Source: Aureobasidium sp. EXF-3400 (taxonomy: Eukaryota; Ascomycota; Dothideomycetes; Dothideales; Saccotheciaceae). Taken from it: a stretch of DNA of 40,576 bases. Position numbers and translations under genes: made by a program. The DNA is taken from contig SWBL01000404.1 of NCBI GenBank assembly GCA_024195585.1, positions 1 to 40,576 on the forward strand, given 5' to 3'. Positions 1 to 11,100 of the stretch are shown here, piece after piece. Each line of letters starts with the position of its first letter. Position 1 is the stretch's first letter. Under the pieces are notes generated by a model, which did no database searches, had not been told where the DNA came from, and worked only from the letters and a program-made list of their open reading frames with translations.

Positions 1-1
1 T

Positions 2-99
2 CGACGCCCAAGAGATTCGAACTCTTGCCCCCGAAAGGATTTGATACCAGAACGTAAGATAATTCGAGTCAAACGCCTTAACCACTCGGCCAGAGCGCC
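2..99 (-). tRNA. tRNA-Ser(CGA) with a 17-nt intron
   Basis: Read on the minus strand, the segment folds as a class II tRNA. A 7-bp acceptor stem (positions 93-99 with 3-9, two G-U pairs) is followed by the A-box GGCCGAGTGG, a long variable arm around TTTCGGGGGC and a T-arm with GTTCGAATC. The anticodon CGA lies at 64-66. The 5' anticodon stem TTTGA pairs with TCAAA only if 46-62 is removed, which places a 17-nt intron one base 3' of the anticodon, the canonical site. The discriminator is G at position 2 and CCA is not encoded, as normal in eukaryotes. It decodes the serine codon UCG. Confidence 0.95.
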
Positions 100-460
100 A
101 AATCGAAGCCCGAAAATTTCCGAGGAAAAGCTGGAGACTCGATGACGAGGGAGAGAGACAAGATAGTATAAGTACCTGATGAGATAGGAGAAACATCTGA
201 TTCTTGATATTCTTCAATTCCCGAAACGGTAGCATCGTAATTGTGTACATTTTCGTTTTGCCAAGACGATGTAAGAAGTACTCCAGTAGTCAACACAATA
301 CGCCTCTCTCGTGGTAGTGTCTTTAGTGTCAGGAAGCTGAAGTTGAACAAGGTAGCTGAGAAAGATTCGCAGTCCAAGTGTGCGATATCATATCGAAAGA
401 TTATCAAGTGTTTCTCGGCGAACCATAAAATAGACATGAACAGTATGAGAGAATGGAGCA
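100..460. other. Intergenic, no gene seen
   Basis: This stretch lies between the 5' end of the minus-strand tRNA and the 3' end of the spermidine-synthase-like gene. It probably carries that gene's 3' UTR and the upstream region of the tRNA. Open frames here have no ATG start or overlap the tRNA, and none resembles a protein family. Confidence 0.6.
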
Positions 461-2215
461 TCACCAAAGCTCCCACACAAAGTCTGGTACAACCAGCCTC
501 ATTATCTTCCAGTGTCTCTTGGCAGACTCGATCTGCTTCTTCTCAAACTCGCTGAGGTTGTCAACTGTCAGTGTCTGCACAGTCTCCTCTTCCATCTCTT
601 GCTCGGTAGGGAACTTCAATTCAAGCTCCTTCTTAGGTGCAAGATAGTGTCTGCGTGAAACAGTACCCAGGTAGTCTGCCTCGACAGGTGCACGGAACTC
701 CAGCTCGCCATTGGCTGCGTTCTTGCAGAAGATGACCATATTGAGGAAGTCGGTTGCTCCAGTATCAGAAGATGGTTCAGAGTCGCGGAACATGCGACAT
801 TGGCGATCGAAAGCGAGGTTGATTGTATTGATGATCTGTTTTGTCGAGGAGTCATCGAGGTCGCCAGCATAGTTGACGGCGACAACACCATCAGGTGTTA
901 ACAGAGAGCGCAAGTTGCCAAGGAAGTGATCTGTGAATAACGGAAGGGGTTCTGCGCCTCCGGTAAAAACGTCGTGAAGGATATAGTCGTATTGTTTGAC
1001 AGCGCTTGTTGATGCGTTTTGAACCCATGCAACGGCATCTTCCAATATGGCAGTATGATTGGTAGGCAAGTCAAAGTACTTTGTCGCGTACTCATGGACT
1101 TTAGGGTCAAGTTCTACGATTGTTGTATCGATGCCGTGTGCAATGAGAGCCTTGGGTGCAGTTCCAATACCTAGACCTCTACAGAAGGAAGAAGAGAACG
1201 TCAGTTGTTAAGCTACAAATCATCAATTGTTCACTTACACAACGAGCGCACTTTTTTCGTTATCCGGTACTATACTGTGTGAGGTCTCAACTAGACGAAC
1301 AGCTTCCAGAATCTCGAAGACAGAATAGATGGGCTCGGAGGTGGTGATGCCTTGTCTTTTTCTCTCGTCGGTGATCAACCACTCTCCACCCAGGAGAGAA
1401 TGATCGCATCTCAGGACTCGATATCCGGCATCCAGATTCTCCAGAGCAGAGATGTATCCAGTATTAGATTCTGCACGCTCCAACAAGTTCCACTGATTTG
1501 CTTGCAGGGTCGAGTTGGCCAAAGCATCTGTGTGCGGCGATACGAAATGAGGATTGAACCACGTGGTGTGGATCATGGCAGGTATGGCGAGAAGACTCAG
1601 CTTTGATGGCGACAGAATCGTGAACAAGGCGCCCACAACGCATTGAAGGCTTACTCTGGTAAATGTGGCCGAGAGTGCAAAAAACTGGGAGATTAAGAAG
1701 CTAGATTTAGATCGAACAAGAACGAAAAAGCCGTAAGTGGAGAGACCAAGTATCGTGGATCCCATGGCAGCATGCAGATACTGGTCGATTTTGGCGTCCA
1801 GGAGTAGACGAGCTGCGGAATATGTGCTCATGAGCAGTAGAGGGTAGTAGGTAAGACCTTCGGTGATGAGAGGTCCGAAGTCCACACCAAGTTGAGTACT
1901 GTATTTGAACATGTATGTTTGTATTAGAGGGATGCTGGAAGCCAAGATGGGGATGTAGTATTCGAGCTTGGCCGGCATAAAGCGTGAAAGAAGGTTGTTT
2001 CGAGTGAGAGCCAGAAGGACTATTACGGAGGTGATCTCGTGGTGGTAGACAGACGAGGGTATAGATCCATACACAGGAGCCAGGGTAAGCTGTGACAAGG
2101 GTGAATAGAGGGCAGCCAGTTCCAGTATGCACATAGCCCGCAACACATATAGAAAAGGATCCGACTCGGGGCCTTTGGCCAGCGGTGCTGACGGTGTAGC
2201 TTCTTTAGGCGCCAT
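461..2215 (-). CDS. Membrane-spanning spermidine-synthase-like protein
   Basis: Predicted 564-residue protein from two exons (2215-1239 and 1178-461). The 60-nt intron has a GTAAGT donor and CTGTAG acceptor and joins in frame to give a V-G-L-G-I-G loop. Residues about 20-230 are a run of hydrophobic segments (roughly six to eight membrane spans). The C-terminal half is a Rossmann methyltransferase/aminopropyltransferase-like domain: glycine loop at 327-331, acidic VELDP at 347-351, EDA at 372-374, and YDYILHDVF at 389-397. That last motif resembles the membrane-fused spermidine-synthase-like family rather than the DSSDP loop of true spermidine synthases, so aminopropyl transfer is doubtful. 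The start is the ATG at 2215; the frame is open further upstream but without an ATG. It is divergent from the haspin gene. Substrate is unknown. Confidence 0.85.
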
Positions 2216-2489
2216 GATCAAAGGAGTATGTACAAATGAAGAAGAGTCAAGCAACGAGGGAGGCCAGCTCCTGTCTGTAGATTTTCTGATTATCCTGACT
2301 TGTTTCGAAAGTCGCTATGCGTGTAGAATAGATGAAGCCCGAGTCATGATTTGGGTGGAGGAAGTGCACGGTTAAATTTGAGTTTGCCCTGACAACGTCG
2401 TTTGTTTGCAAAGCACAACAAGTCCGAACCTGTCAGCCATTGTCATTGTGTACCAACATTCGTTCTTCAGCAAATCATAATTCGCCAAA
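2216..2489. promoter_or_regulatory. Shared divergent promoter region
   Basis: Only 274 bp separate the start codons of the spermidine-synthase-like gene (minus) and haspin (plus), so both promoters must lie here or overlap. I see no clear TATA box, in keeping with two constitutive genes. The call rests on gene geometry only. Confidence 0.5.
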
Positions 2490-4328
2490 ATGCCTCGCAA
2501 AGCAGTCTACGGCAAGCCGTCGCATCTATATTCCGGCTTTAGTAGCTTTCAGAGTCCTGTCAAACAACGAAAACAAGAGCCGGCTGCATTCGAGGTCATC
2601 GAGGTTGCCGAAGAGCTTTCGCGGCTGAGTGTCCAGACAAAATTCGCGAACAATGACGTCGAAACATCTCCTGTGCGAGAGGCGCTCTGTGAGAGAATCG
2701 CAAACACCGAGAGACCTGTCAAGCTGGCTCGGCAAAGGACGACAAGCAGCGAATCCGTGACCAGCACTGGATCCGTCTCTCCGAGAGAGCGAAAAACAAA
2801 ACATGCGAAGTCCAAGAAGACCCAGTCAGACAAACGACCAAAGAAACCCAGCAACGAGGAGCCGCCACCAGCAGCATCACTGGACATGTCGACCGAAGTT
2901 GTCACGGAGGAACCCCAAGTGGCTGAAATCGCATCGCTGCCTCAAGTCACAGAACCAACGCCAATAGAATCACTCGAAGTCGATTTGGCCGCTCTCGAAA
3001 TCACCAAACCACGCATCTCCAATGTTTCCACCAAACACGCCGCATCGTTATTATCACTTTCTTCTCAGGATCTGACTTCCTTCTCCGCCTGGTCCGATCA
3101 GTTATCTTCACACTTTGCAGTTACCAAGATCGCCGAGGCGTCTTTTGGTGAAGTTTACCGCCTCTCGCTCCTCAAGGCGCACTCTGCACTGGGCAAGACA
3201 GATGAGTCGGTGCTCAAGATTATTGCTCTCAAGCCGCCGACATCGACGAAGAGGAAGATGAGCAAGGCAGCCAAAAAGCGAACCGAAATGATGAGCGATC
3301 CCGAAGATGTCGCCGCCGAAGTACGACTGATGCAGCGCATGACATGCACACCTGGTTTTACCAACTTCCGCGAAATTTGTGTATTACAAGGCCGTCCTGG
3401 AGATGCTTTTGCGGCAGCTTGGTCATCGTGGAACAATTCTCAAGAGTCCAAGGGCAAGGAGGTTAGCGTGTTCCCTGACCCCAGTAAGAAGGCTAGTTAC
3501 TCGGAAGATCAGCTTTGGGCTGTCATTGAAATGCAAGACGCCGGCACAGATCTTGAAAACACAAAGGTCGCCAATGTCTGGCTTGCTTGGGATATCTTTT
3601 GGGGAGTCGTGCTAGCGCTGGGCAAGGGAGAAGAAGCTGCCAGATTCGAGCACAGAGATTTGCACATGGGTAACATTTGTGTATCTGGTCTCAACAATGC
3701 TGCGCACTGTCGCGAAGCAGACTATGTTCCGACAACTTCAAACAAGAAGCTCGACTTTACTGGTATTGAAACAACACTCATCGATTACACCATCTCGCGA
3801 GCAGAGATGAGCATCTTGGAGGACGAGGAGGACGTTGCATATCTCGATCTCGAGAGGGACCTGGCACTGTTCGAGGGTGATGCTGAAGAGGAATATCAAT
3901 ACGAGATTTACCGATACATGCGTTCTGCCATGTATTTGGGAGAGCCTCTTGGTGATCTCTGGGAGAGGTGGGACGAAGCTGAAGAGTCAGGAAGAACGTG
4001 GAAAGGATATCACCCGCAGACGAATCTTGTGTGGTTACATTTTGTCCTGCACAAGCTCGCCGAACAGATCGAATGGCCCAGCTCGGGTAAACGCATTCAA
4101 GACGTCGAAACAGCACAGAAAGCAGAAGAGCTTGAGACAGCGCTACTCGAAGTATACCGGCTACTGGACCCCGAGGAGATGCCACAGACCGGGCTCAGAT
4201 GTGCCAGCGACCTGGTTGTGCTCGCTCTCAATCAAGGGTGGCTGGACAAGGAAGACGTTCAAGGCAGGGCAGGGCCAACGACAAAAACGACAAAGCGCAA
4301 AGCAAAGACCACCCGGTCGAGGAGATAG
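2490..4328 (+). CDS. hrk1: Haspin-family histone H3 Thr3 kinase
   Basis: Intronless 612-residue protein. It begins MPRKAVYGK, a start typical of fungal haspins, followed by a low-complexity basic region to about residue 190. The kinase domain occupies the C-terminal two thirds: FGEVYR glycine-loop remnant, catalytic Lys243 in SVLKIIAL, Glu277 in AAEVRLM, HRDLHMGN at 388-395 with catalytic Asp390, and DYT at 432-434 in place of DFG. The HRDLHxGN plus DYT combination is the haspin hallmark. Haspin phosphorylates histone H3 on Thr3 and recruits the chromosomal passenger complex to centromeres in mitosis. The tail (about 595-612) is basic. The symbol follows the S. pombe orthologue by family; orthology is inferred. 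Confidence 0.93.
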   Translation: MPRKAVYGKPSHLYSGFSSFQSPVKQRKQEPAAFEVIEVAEELSRLSVQTKFANNDVETSPVREALCERIANTERPVKLARQRTTSSESVTSTGSVSPRERKTKHAKSKKTQSDKRPKKPSNEEPPPAASLDMSTEVVTEEPQVAEIASLPQVTEPTPIESLEVDLAALEITKPRISNVSTKHAASLLSLSSQDLTSFSAWSDQLSSHFAVTKIAEASFGEVYRLSLLKAHSALGKTDESVLKIIALKPPTSTKRKMSKAAKKRTEMMSDPEDVAAEVRLMQRMTCTPGFTNFREICVLQGRPGDAFAAAWSSWNNSQESKGKEVSVFPDPSKKASYSEDQLWAVIEMQDAGTDLENTKVANVWLAWDIFWGVVLALGKGEEAARFEHRDLHMGNICVSGLNNAAHCREADYVPTTSNKKLDFTGIETTLIDYTISRAEMSILEDEEDVAYLDLERDLALFEGDAEEEYQYEIYRYMRSAMYLGEPLGDLWERWDEAEESGRTWKGYHPQTNLVWLHFVLHKLAEQIEWPSSGKRIQDVETAQKAEELETALLEVYRLLDPEEMPQTGLRCASDLVVLALNQGWLDKEDVQGRAGPTTKTTKRKAKTTRSRR

Positions 4329-4807
4329 CATTGGGATGACGAGTTTTTGTTGTTTTTGAGAGCGTCTGTTGCGCAGCGTGGAGTTTGAGTTTCATTATGG
4401 TCACTCTTGTCTAGTTAATGGACGTGTTTCTACTCGTCAATGTTACTGAGTGTGATGCTTATTATGACCGAGAGCCGGGAATACGGTGCACAATCGACCA
4501 ATGATGCCGAGATGCCATGGAAGCCCCGCGATTGCGACGGTCGGTGCCAAGTAAGCCACTGACAAACTCAGGCTGGCTCCTTCGCCGACCCCAAAGATAC
4601 CGCCAAACCCCCATGCGAAAAATGATTTCCAGCCCGTCTACTTAATACGCGCCATAAGCGCCTGCTGGCTGCTCGTCCGTCTCGGTCTTCGCGCCTTCTC
4701 ACCTCCGTTGTCGAAGACAGGATAACTCACGCGCATAACCTCGAGTCTGCATCCTCCCGCGGCACTTATCCGCAAGGTCGACGCACGTTGACCCTCCACA
4801 CAATCAG
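4329..4807. other. Intergenic: haspin 3' UTR and kinase promoter
   Basis: This 479-bp stretch separates two genes on the same strand. It should contain the haspin terminator region and the promoter of the downstream kinase. No TATA box, RNA gene or repeat was recognised. Confidence 0.5.
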
Positions 4808-6604
4808 ATGGTGCAAGACGCTTCTTCTGCTGGGGGTGTGGGGACTGCAGATTTTGCGAACGTAACTCCAGAGTCGCAGCGACCTGCTCCTCCACCTCCG
4901 AAGAGTCTCTCTGAGAGCGACATGGATATTAATAATGCAGCCCGTTCCGAGCCTAACGATCAAAATCCTCAGGCGCCTTCCACGACAGCCGGAGCATCCA
5001 AGTTCGGGAACAACAGTGATGATAGCGCTTCCTCGGTAGACTCGGCCGCAACCGCTCCTGAGAGCTCTGCGTCCAAATTGACCGGTGATGCCATTTCCTC
5101 CACTTTCAGTCCCAGCGGTGCTACAACTGGAACATCAACTCCCAATCCTGTTTCTACGCCATCCTCAAAGCAAGGTCATCTAGGCGTCGAAGAGGAAGAA
5201 GATCCAGGCGACAGACGTATTAAGTATAGATCTGCTACCGACTTGGAATCTGCTGGTCGTAATGCCGACAAACTCGAGTTTCAACACCGCCAACACCCCA
5301 GACACGCCCGCAATGAATCTTTCAGCTCACGTCGCTCTGGCAGCATCGAGCCTCCACGTACTCAGGTCAAGAGGTCACAAACTTACCAGGATGATGCCCC
5401 TGGCCTTCTACCCTCCTTCACACAGACCGCAGATCAGGGCATGGGCACGAGATCTCGCAGACTTTCGACAGCCATCCCCAACGAGTTTCCGATAGAATGC
5501 TGTCCTCTGGAGAAGGAATTCAAAACATCTTCCAGAATGCCACTCAGACGACCAAAGCAAATCGGTGAAGGTGGCTATGCATGTGTCAAACTTATGAGGC
5601 GGCGTGGAGAGACACCAGATCATCTCTACGCTGTCAAGCAATTTCGTGGGCGTGACTCTTGGGAGACCGAGGACGACTACGTGAAGAAAGTCAAGTCCGA
5701 GTATTGCATCGCCAAATCTTGTCACCACCCCAATATCATCGAGCCAGTCCGTCTTTGTTTCTCACACGGTATCTGGAGCGAGGTCATGGAATACTGCCAC
5801 AACGGAGAGCTCTTCGGTCTTCTCGAGAAGAAATACTTGACCATCAACGACAAATACTGCTTCTTCAAGCAGCTGCTACGCGGAGTCGACTATCTTCACA
5901 ACCACGGAATAGCTCACCGCGACTTGAAGCCCGAGAATATCATGCTCACGAGGGATGGATGCGTCAAGATTATTGACTTTGGGTTGAGCGAGATCTTCAG
6001 TGGTCCCCACCCCAGTTTCCGCATAGGAATGGACGTTGAGGCTTTCAAGGTTGATCGCGTTAGGTACTCGCAACCAGCCATCTTCGGTTCTCAGCCTTAC
6101 ATCTCTCCTGAAGTCATGGACGCGAAGGACGAATACGATCCCAGAGGTCTTGATGTCTGGTCATGCGGCATCAATTTCCTGAGTATGGTTTTTGGCGTAC
6201 ACCCTTGGGTCAAAGCCACGCCCGACAACACAAACTACAAAAAGTATCTCAATGGCTGGAACAAGTGGCTGAAAGATCGTCCTGACGGTATCATCGAACC
6301 TGGGTCGGACGATTATCCAGACTGCGGCAAGCTCTTCCATCTCCTTAACAGCAATTCATTAGAGCGATTGGTGTTGAGAATGCTCAACCCCAACCCGGCA
6401 AAACGTATCAGCATCGCCGAGGCACTCTCGTCAGACGTAGTACGCAGGATGGAGTGCTGTCAACGAGTTTCGTACGAAGAAAATGCACCAACCAACATCA
6501 GGCACGATCACACACCACCAGCCCCACTGCAGAAAGACACCAACCCCGTCAAGAAGTGGCTCCATGAGAGAAAGGAGTCAAGCCGTAATGTTTCCAAGAA
6601 GTGA
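4808..6604 (+). CDS. HAL4/SAT4-type serine/threonine protein kinase
   Basis: Intronless 598-residue protein. Residues 1-245 are Ser/Pro/Thr-rich and probably disordered. The kinase domain runs from about 248 to 555: glycine loop GEGGYACV at 253-260, Lys277 in YAVKQF, HRDLKPEN beginning His370 with catalytic Asp372, DFG Asp390, GSQPYISPE as the APE-like segment, and DVWSCG. The FGSQPYISPE plus DPRGLDVWSCG pattern matches the fungal NPR/HAL5 subfamily, whose yeast members HAL4/SAT4 and HAL5 control potassium transport and nutrient-permease stability. The activation segment between DFG and SPE is about 40 residues, longer than usual. All catalytic residues are present, so it should be active. 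The exact orthologue is uncertain. Confidence 0.85.
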   Translation: MVQDASSAGGVGTADFANVTPESQRPAPPPPKSLSESDMDINNAARSEPNDQNPQAPSTTAGASKFGNNSDDSASSVDSAATAPESSASKLTGDAISSTFSPSGATTGTSTPNPVSTPSSKQGHLGVEEEEDPGDRRIKYRSATDLESAGRNADKLEFQHRQHPRHARNESFSSRRSGSIEPPRTQVKRSQTYQDDAPGLLPSFTQTADQGMGTRSRRLSTAIPNEFPIECCPLEKEFKTSSRMPLRRPKQIGEGGYACVKLMRRRGETPDHLYAVKQFRGRDSWETEDDYVKKVKSEYCIAKSCHHPNIIEPVRLCFSHGIWSEVMEYCHNGELFGLLEKKYLTINDKYCFFKQLLRGVDYLHNHGIAHRDLKPENIMLTRDGCVKIIDFGLSEIFSGPHPSFRIGMDVEAFKVDRVRYSQPAIFGSQPYISPEVMDAKDEYDPRGLDVWSCGINFLSMVFGVHPWVKATPDNTNYKKYLNGWNKWLKDRPDGIIEPGSDDYPDCGKLFHLLNSNSLERLVLRMLNPNPAKRISIAEALSSDVVRRMECCQRVSYEENAPTNIRHDHTPPAPLQKDTNPVKKWLHERKESSRNVSKK

Positions 6605-7098
6605 TTGAGGCTCGCGTTGGAGACGTAGCTAGGAGTTGGGCGTTTATTGACCGAGATGGACAAAGTCGGGCGGCAGGGAATTGTAAATAGGACGCGAATT
6701 GATAAGCGGGCTGGTAGCGATTCTAGAAGTTCTACAAGGCGCGACTCGGGTCAAGCATTTTTTGATTATCACAAGCCATTCGGGACTTCGTACCGCCGTT
6801 CTTGACGTTCATTGAGGATGCATCAACTCAGCGTATCAGTGAACAACTTTGGTGTTGATTCAAAAGGCATACACAATCCGCACCATCGATTGCTTGTATT
6901 GGATCTGCGAAGTGTCCCCATCTCTTGTTGCGCTGAATTCATGATTGAGGAGATCGGAATGTCAGTGTAAGGTACGACCCTGGTAAAGCTCCAGCTGCTC
7001 CACTCGGGTGATCATGACGTACTTTCCTCGACTCGATACTTCCTCGAGCCTTACAACACCCTCGCAAACATCGCCCATCCCCATACCAATCACACATC
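6605..7098. other. Intergenic, no gene seen
   Basis: A 494-bp stretch between two plus-strand genes. It should hold the kinase 3' UTR and the promoter of the NAD(P)HX epimerase gene. The last 80 bases are C-rich and pyrimidine-biased, as in many fungal leaders. No conserved element was recognised. Confidence 0.5.
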
Positions 7099-7866
7099 AT
7101 GGCTCTCCGCACTCTCGGCGCCAAAGCCGCTGCAGCTCTCGACCAGGAACTCATGAGCACTGGCGCCTTCTCCCTCGACCAACTCATGGAGCTAGCCGGC
7201 CTTTCCGTCTCCCAAGCCCTCTTCAAACTCCAACCTCCCTCACGCGGCAACCGTATCTTGATCGCCGTGGGCCCTGGTAACAATGGCGGTGATGGCTTAG
7301 TAGCTGCCAGACACCTCTGGCACTATGGATACAAGCCTACCGTATATTATCCCAAACGGCCCAAGAATGAGTTATACCAGGTAAGTGCTTCTACAAACGG
7401 GAGGGAAACAGCGAGGGGCAGACCAAAGCTAACGACCAAACCACCACAGCGTCTCACAACCCAACTCCAAGACCTCAATGTGCCGTTTACTTCAGACTTC
7501 CTCTCGCAGCTCTCCCAAACAGACTATATCATCGACTCCATCTTCGGCTTTTCTTTTTCAGGAGAAGTCCGCGAACCTTTCCCTTCTGTTATCTCTGCAT
7601 TAGCATCCACCAAAATTCCAGTCTTGGCTGTCGATGCCCCAAGCAGTTGGAATATAGAAACAGGGCCTCCAGACGAAGGGCCAGGAAAAGCATACAACCC
7701 TGATGCGTTGATTAGTTTGACGGCTCCAAAGCCGTTGGTCAAGTGGTTTGAGGGTAAACATTTTGTGGGTGGTAGGTTTTTAACGAGGGATATGGCGGAG
7801 AAGTATGAGTTGGATGTTCCCCCGTATGAGGGTCTTGATCAGGTTGTTGAGGTGCCTGTTAGGTGA
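7099..7866 (+). CDS. NNR1: NAD(P)H-hydrate (NAD(P)HX) epimerase
   Basis: The enzyme interconverts the R and S epimers of damaged hydrated NAD(P)H so that NAD(P)HX dehydratase can repair both. The YjeF_N fold is clear: N-terminal helix with ALDQELM, the nucleotide-binding loop GPGNNGGDGLVAARH from residue 58, FGFSFSG, and the substrate-site stretch VDAPSSWNIETG. A 69-nt intron at 7381-7449 (GTAAGT donor, GCTAAC branch, CCACAG acceptor) interrupts the gene after YPKRPKNELYQ. Splicing gives 232 residues, close to the roughly 240 of yeast Nnr1. The intron is a multiple of three without a stop, so an unspliced 255-residue product could also be read. No clear mitochondrial presequence is seen. Confidence 0.93.
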   Translation: MALRTLGAKAAAALDQELMSTGAFSLDQLMELAGLSVSQALFKLQPPSRGNRILIAVGPGNNGGDGLVAARHLWHYGYKPTVYYPKRPKNELYQVSASTNGRETARGRPKLTTKPPQRLTTQLQDLNVPFTSDFLSQLSQTDYIIDSIFGFSFSGEVREPFPSVISALASTKIPVLAVDAPSSWNIETGPPDEGPGKAYNPDALISLTAPKPLVKWFEGKHFVGGRFLTRDMAEKYELDVPPYEGLDQVVEVPVR

Positions 7867-8154
7867 ATTGCACGGCTGTAGCGAAAGAGATGAACATCAC
7901 AAGATATGGAAGAACATGAGAACGGGCACAAGTCTTGAGAAAGAGCAAATCGGTGTATTAAAGCTATATACCACTCATCAAGAGAAGAAAGAAGATCAGC
8001 CACTTTTGTTACTACATCCTTCAAAGCCAGATCAAAACCGCCCGCTAAAACGCCGAGAAAGAGAAAGCGACCGCTCTGCTATATGTCAAAGCATGCCAGT
8101 GTCATACACATTCGTAAAAGCCATAAAATTATTACCTCCTCTTTCTTTCGATCT

Positions 8155-11100
8155 CTACAACAGGATAGCCAAAGCCCCAGCAATTACGGCAGCAAAAGCG
8201 ACGCTAAGACCGACAACACCATCTCTCGGTGCAGCTGCGCTTTGTAGATCAGCACTGCTGCCCTTGGTCGGTGTTGCTGTCAAGCTAGGTTGCGAGGTCG
8301 GTGATGCCGCAACACCACCTTGAATCTCTTGTGTTGCGGTAACTGTGCTCGCTCCAATACCGCTTCCCCTCAGTGTCTCGTAGATAGTGGAGACGACTCT
8401 TCCTCCAGAGCCCAGAACCTGAATCTCGACGGTCGAAGCCTCAGCGCTCAGCGTGATGATGTAGGTTGTTCCTGATACGGTAGCTGTGATCTTGGAACCG
8501 GATGGTTGGAGAGTTTGTCCATTGATAACGTAACTTGGTGCGGCGGTGTTGCCTGTCAGGGAAGTGAACGTTTGGCCGCCGATGGTGATGACTCCCGGTG
8601 ATATTGACGATGCAGTCGGCAAGGTAGAAGTTTGTCCATTGATGACCAACACAGAGGCGCCGAGGGAAAGTGTTGTGCCGTCTGAGAGAGTGATCACACC
8701 ACCAGAAGTCAGGGTTTGTCCGTCAATCACATATGATCCAGAAGATGCTGTAAATGTTTTGTCATCGACTGTCAAGACTGGTGTTGGGGTCGCTCCTGCC
8801 GCGCGAGGGATGCTCGAAATAACGCCGTTGATCACAACAAACGAACCAGAAGAGGCGAGCGAGATTGTGGTCCCACCTGCCAAAGTCATGACTTCTCCAG
8901 GCGTTAATGTTTTTCCATCGATCACATACGCCAAACCTGTTTGAGCTGCGTAAACATGACCACCGAAAGTCAACGCTGCAGGTGTTGCAACTTGAGCCAA
9001 CATTGTCGTTGCTCCATTGACGACAGCAATTGTCTCGTCAGCGTCAAGCGACACGGTTGTGCCGTCGACTGTAATCACAGCTCCTGGCCTCAGTGTTGTG
9101 CCATCAATCACAAAGGAGCCAGATTGAGCGGTATAGGTCTTGCCACCAATGTTCAGCACGGCTGCTGCTGTTGCTTGCGCAAGATTTTGAGTAACACCAT
9201 TGATGACGGCAGCAGTGCCTCCGTTCTGTAGTGATATAGTTGTACCGTCAACAGTCACAGCACTGCCAGCAACCAGAGTCTGTCCGTCGATCACATATGA
9301 AGTGCCAGAACGAGCAGTATATGTCTGGCCGCCGATAGTCAAGACGGCTGCTGCTTCCGTTGGGCTCCCTGAGGACAGTGTTTGAGTGACACCGTTTACG
9401 ACCACAGCACTTCCACCGGAGGCTAGAGATACTGAAGTGCCATCGAAGCTAATCGCCTGACCAGGGATCAGAGTTTGCCCCCCGATCACGAAGTTGGGTC
9501 CATTTCCAGCCGTATAAGTTCGACCGCCAATGCTCAATACAGCTCCTGATCCCGACGTACTTTCTGACCAGGTTTGGGTCACTCCATTCACGACTGCTGT
9601 GTTTCCTTCGTTCGCGAGCGAAATTGTCGTGCCGTCAACGGTGACATGACCACCTGGTATCAAAGTAGCACCATTGATCACGAAGTTCGATCCAGTGCGA
9701 GCCGTATATTGTTGGCCTCCGATGGTCACTACTGGTGCCGATGTCGAACCTGCCTGCGCGAGAGCTTGTGTTTGGCCGTTCACAACAACAGCTGTGCCTT
9801 CGTTGACATACGAGACTTTGGTACCCGAGATCGTAATAACACCTCCACGCGTAAGTGTGTTTCCATCGACGACGAAAGCCGAATCAGCTTGTGCAGTATA
9901 GACCTGACCAGCAAAGTTCAGCACAGGGGCTGCAGGAGCTTGAGTTTGCGGAAGCCTTTGCGTGAAGCCACCGACAACGACAGCGGTACCTTCCTTGACG
10001 AAGGACACAGGAGTACCCGACACCGTGATCGCTCCACCGGGAGTGAGAACCTGACCATCTACGACAAACGCCGCTCCGCCGTTTGTTCCATAAGCGTTGC
10101 CGCCCATATAAAAGGCGGGCGCAGGAGTGATAAGCGGAGGTGACAAAGTCTGAGTTACACCATTCACCACGGCAAGCGATGCTAAGAATCCAGAGGGACC
10201 CAGATGGACAGTGGTTCCATCAATCGTGGCAGAACCGCCTGGTGCTAGAGTAAGATCGGATGCGAGTGAGAAACGTGTCGAAGCATCTGCGGTGAAGGTT
10301 TGTGAGCCGATTGTGAGAAGTGCACCTCGAGTTGGGTTGACCGGTGCTGCAATCTGGGACGTCTCAGAGCCGATTACAATCGCCGTTGCGGAAGGAGCCA
10401 GAGACAACCGAGTGCCGTCTACTGTCACTGCCGGACCTCCAGCTGCCAGAGTTTGACCGCTGACGACGAACGCAGGCGTGGGGTTGACGATGACTTGTCT
10501 GCCAGCGGTACTCAAGGTGATTGGAGAATTTGGTGTACCGACAGACACGGTATCTGAGCCGACAACTAGCACCCCGCCAGTGGGAGCAGCAGATACGATG
10601 GTACCTGAGATGGTCACAACCTCCCCTGCATGAACGTTTGTCCCTCCAACGTTGTACACAGGTACTGGGGCTTGTGTGATTACTGAGCTGCCATACGTTA
10701 TGGCTGTGGGGGCGCTCGGTCCTGCTGCTTGGACGGTCGATCCTTGGAATGCGTGGGTTTCGGCTCCTACAACGACGGCTGTCGGCCCAATAGATACAGG
10801 TGTACCGTTGATCGTGACCGCGGCTCTCTGCGGTACTAGCGTCTGTGTTCCGATCACAACTGAAGATCCGGGATTTACGGTTGCCTTTGTAGAGCCAATG
10901 GTAATGACGACAGGTACAGGAATGATAACATTACCACCTGATGCACCTCCAGTATCAGATTGCGAGCCGCCATTAGATCCAGGAGCTGGGCTGTCATTAG
11001 ATCCAGAGCCACTGTTACCAGAAGAGCCGCTACCTCCTGAGCTTCCGCCAGTGTTGCCACTGTGCGAGCCATCACTTGACGACCCTCCTGACGAAGCTCC

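Noticed and set aside
78..476. 132-codon open frame on the minus strand near the tRNA
   Set aside because: It starts at GTG rather than ATG, overlaps both the tRNA and the end of the neighbouring gene, and has no family match.
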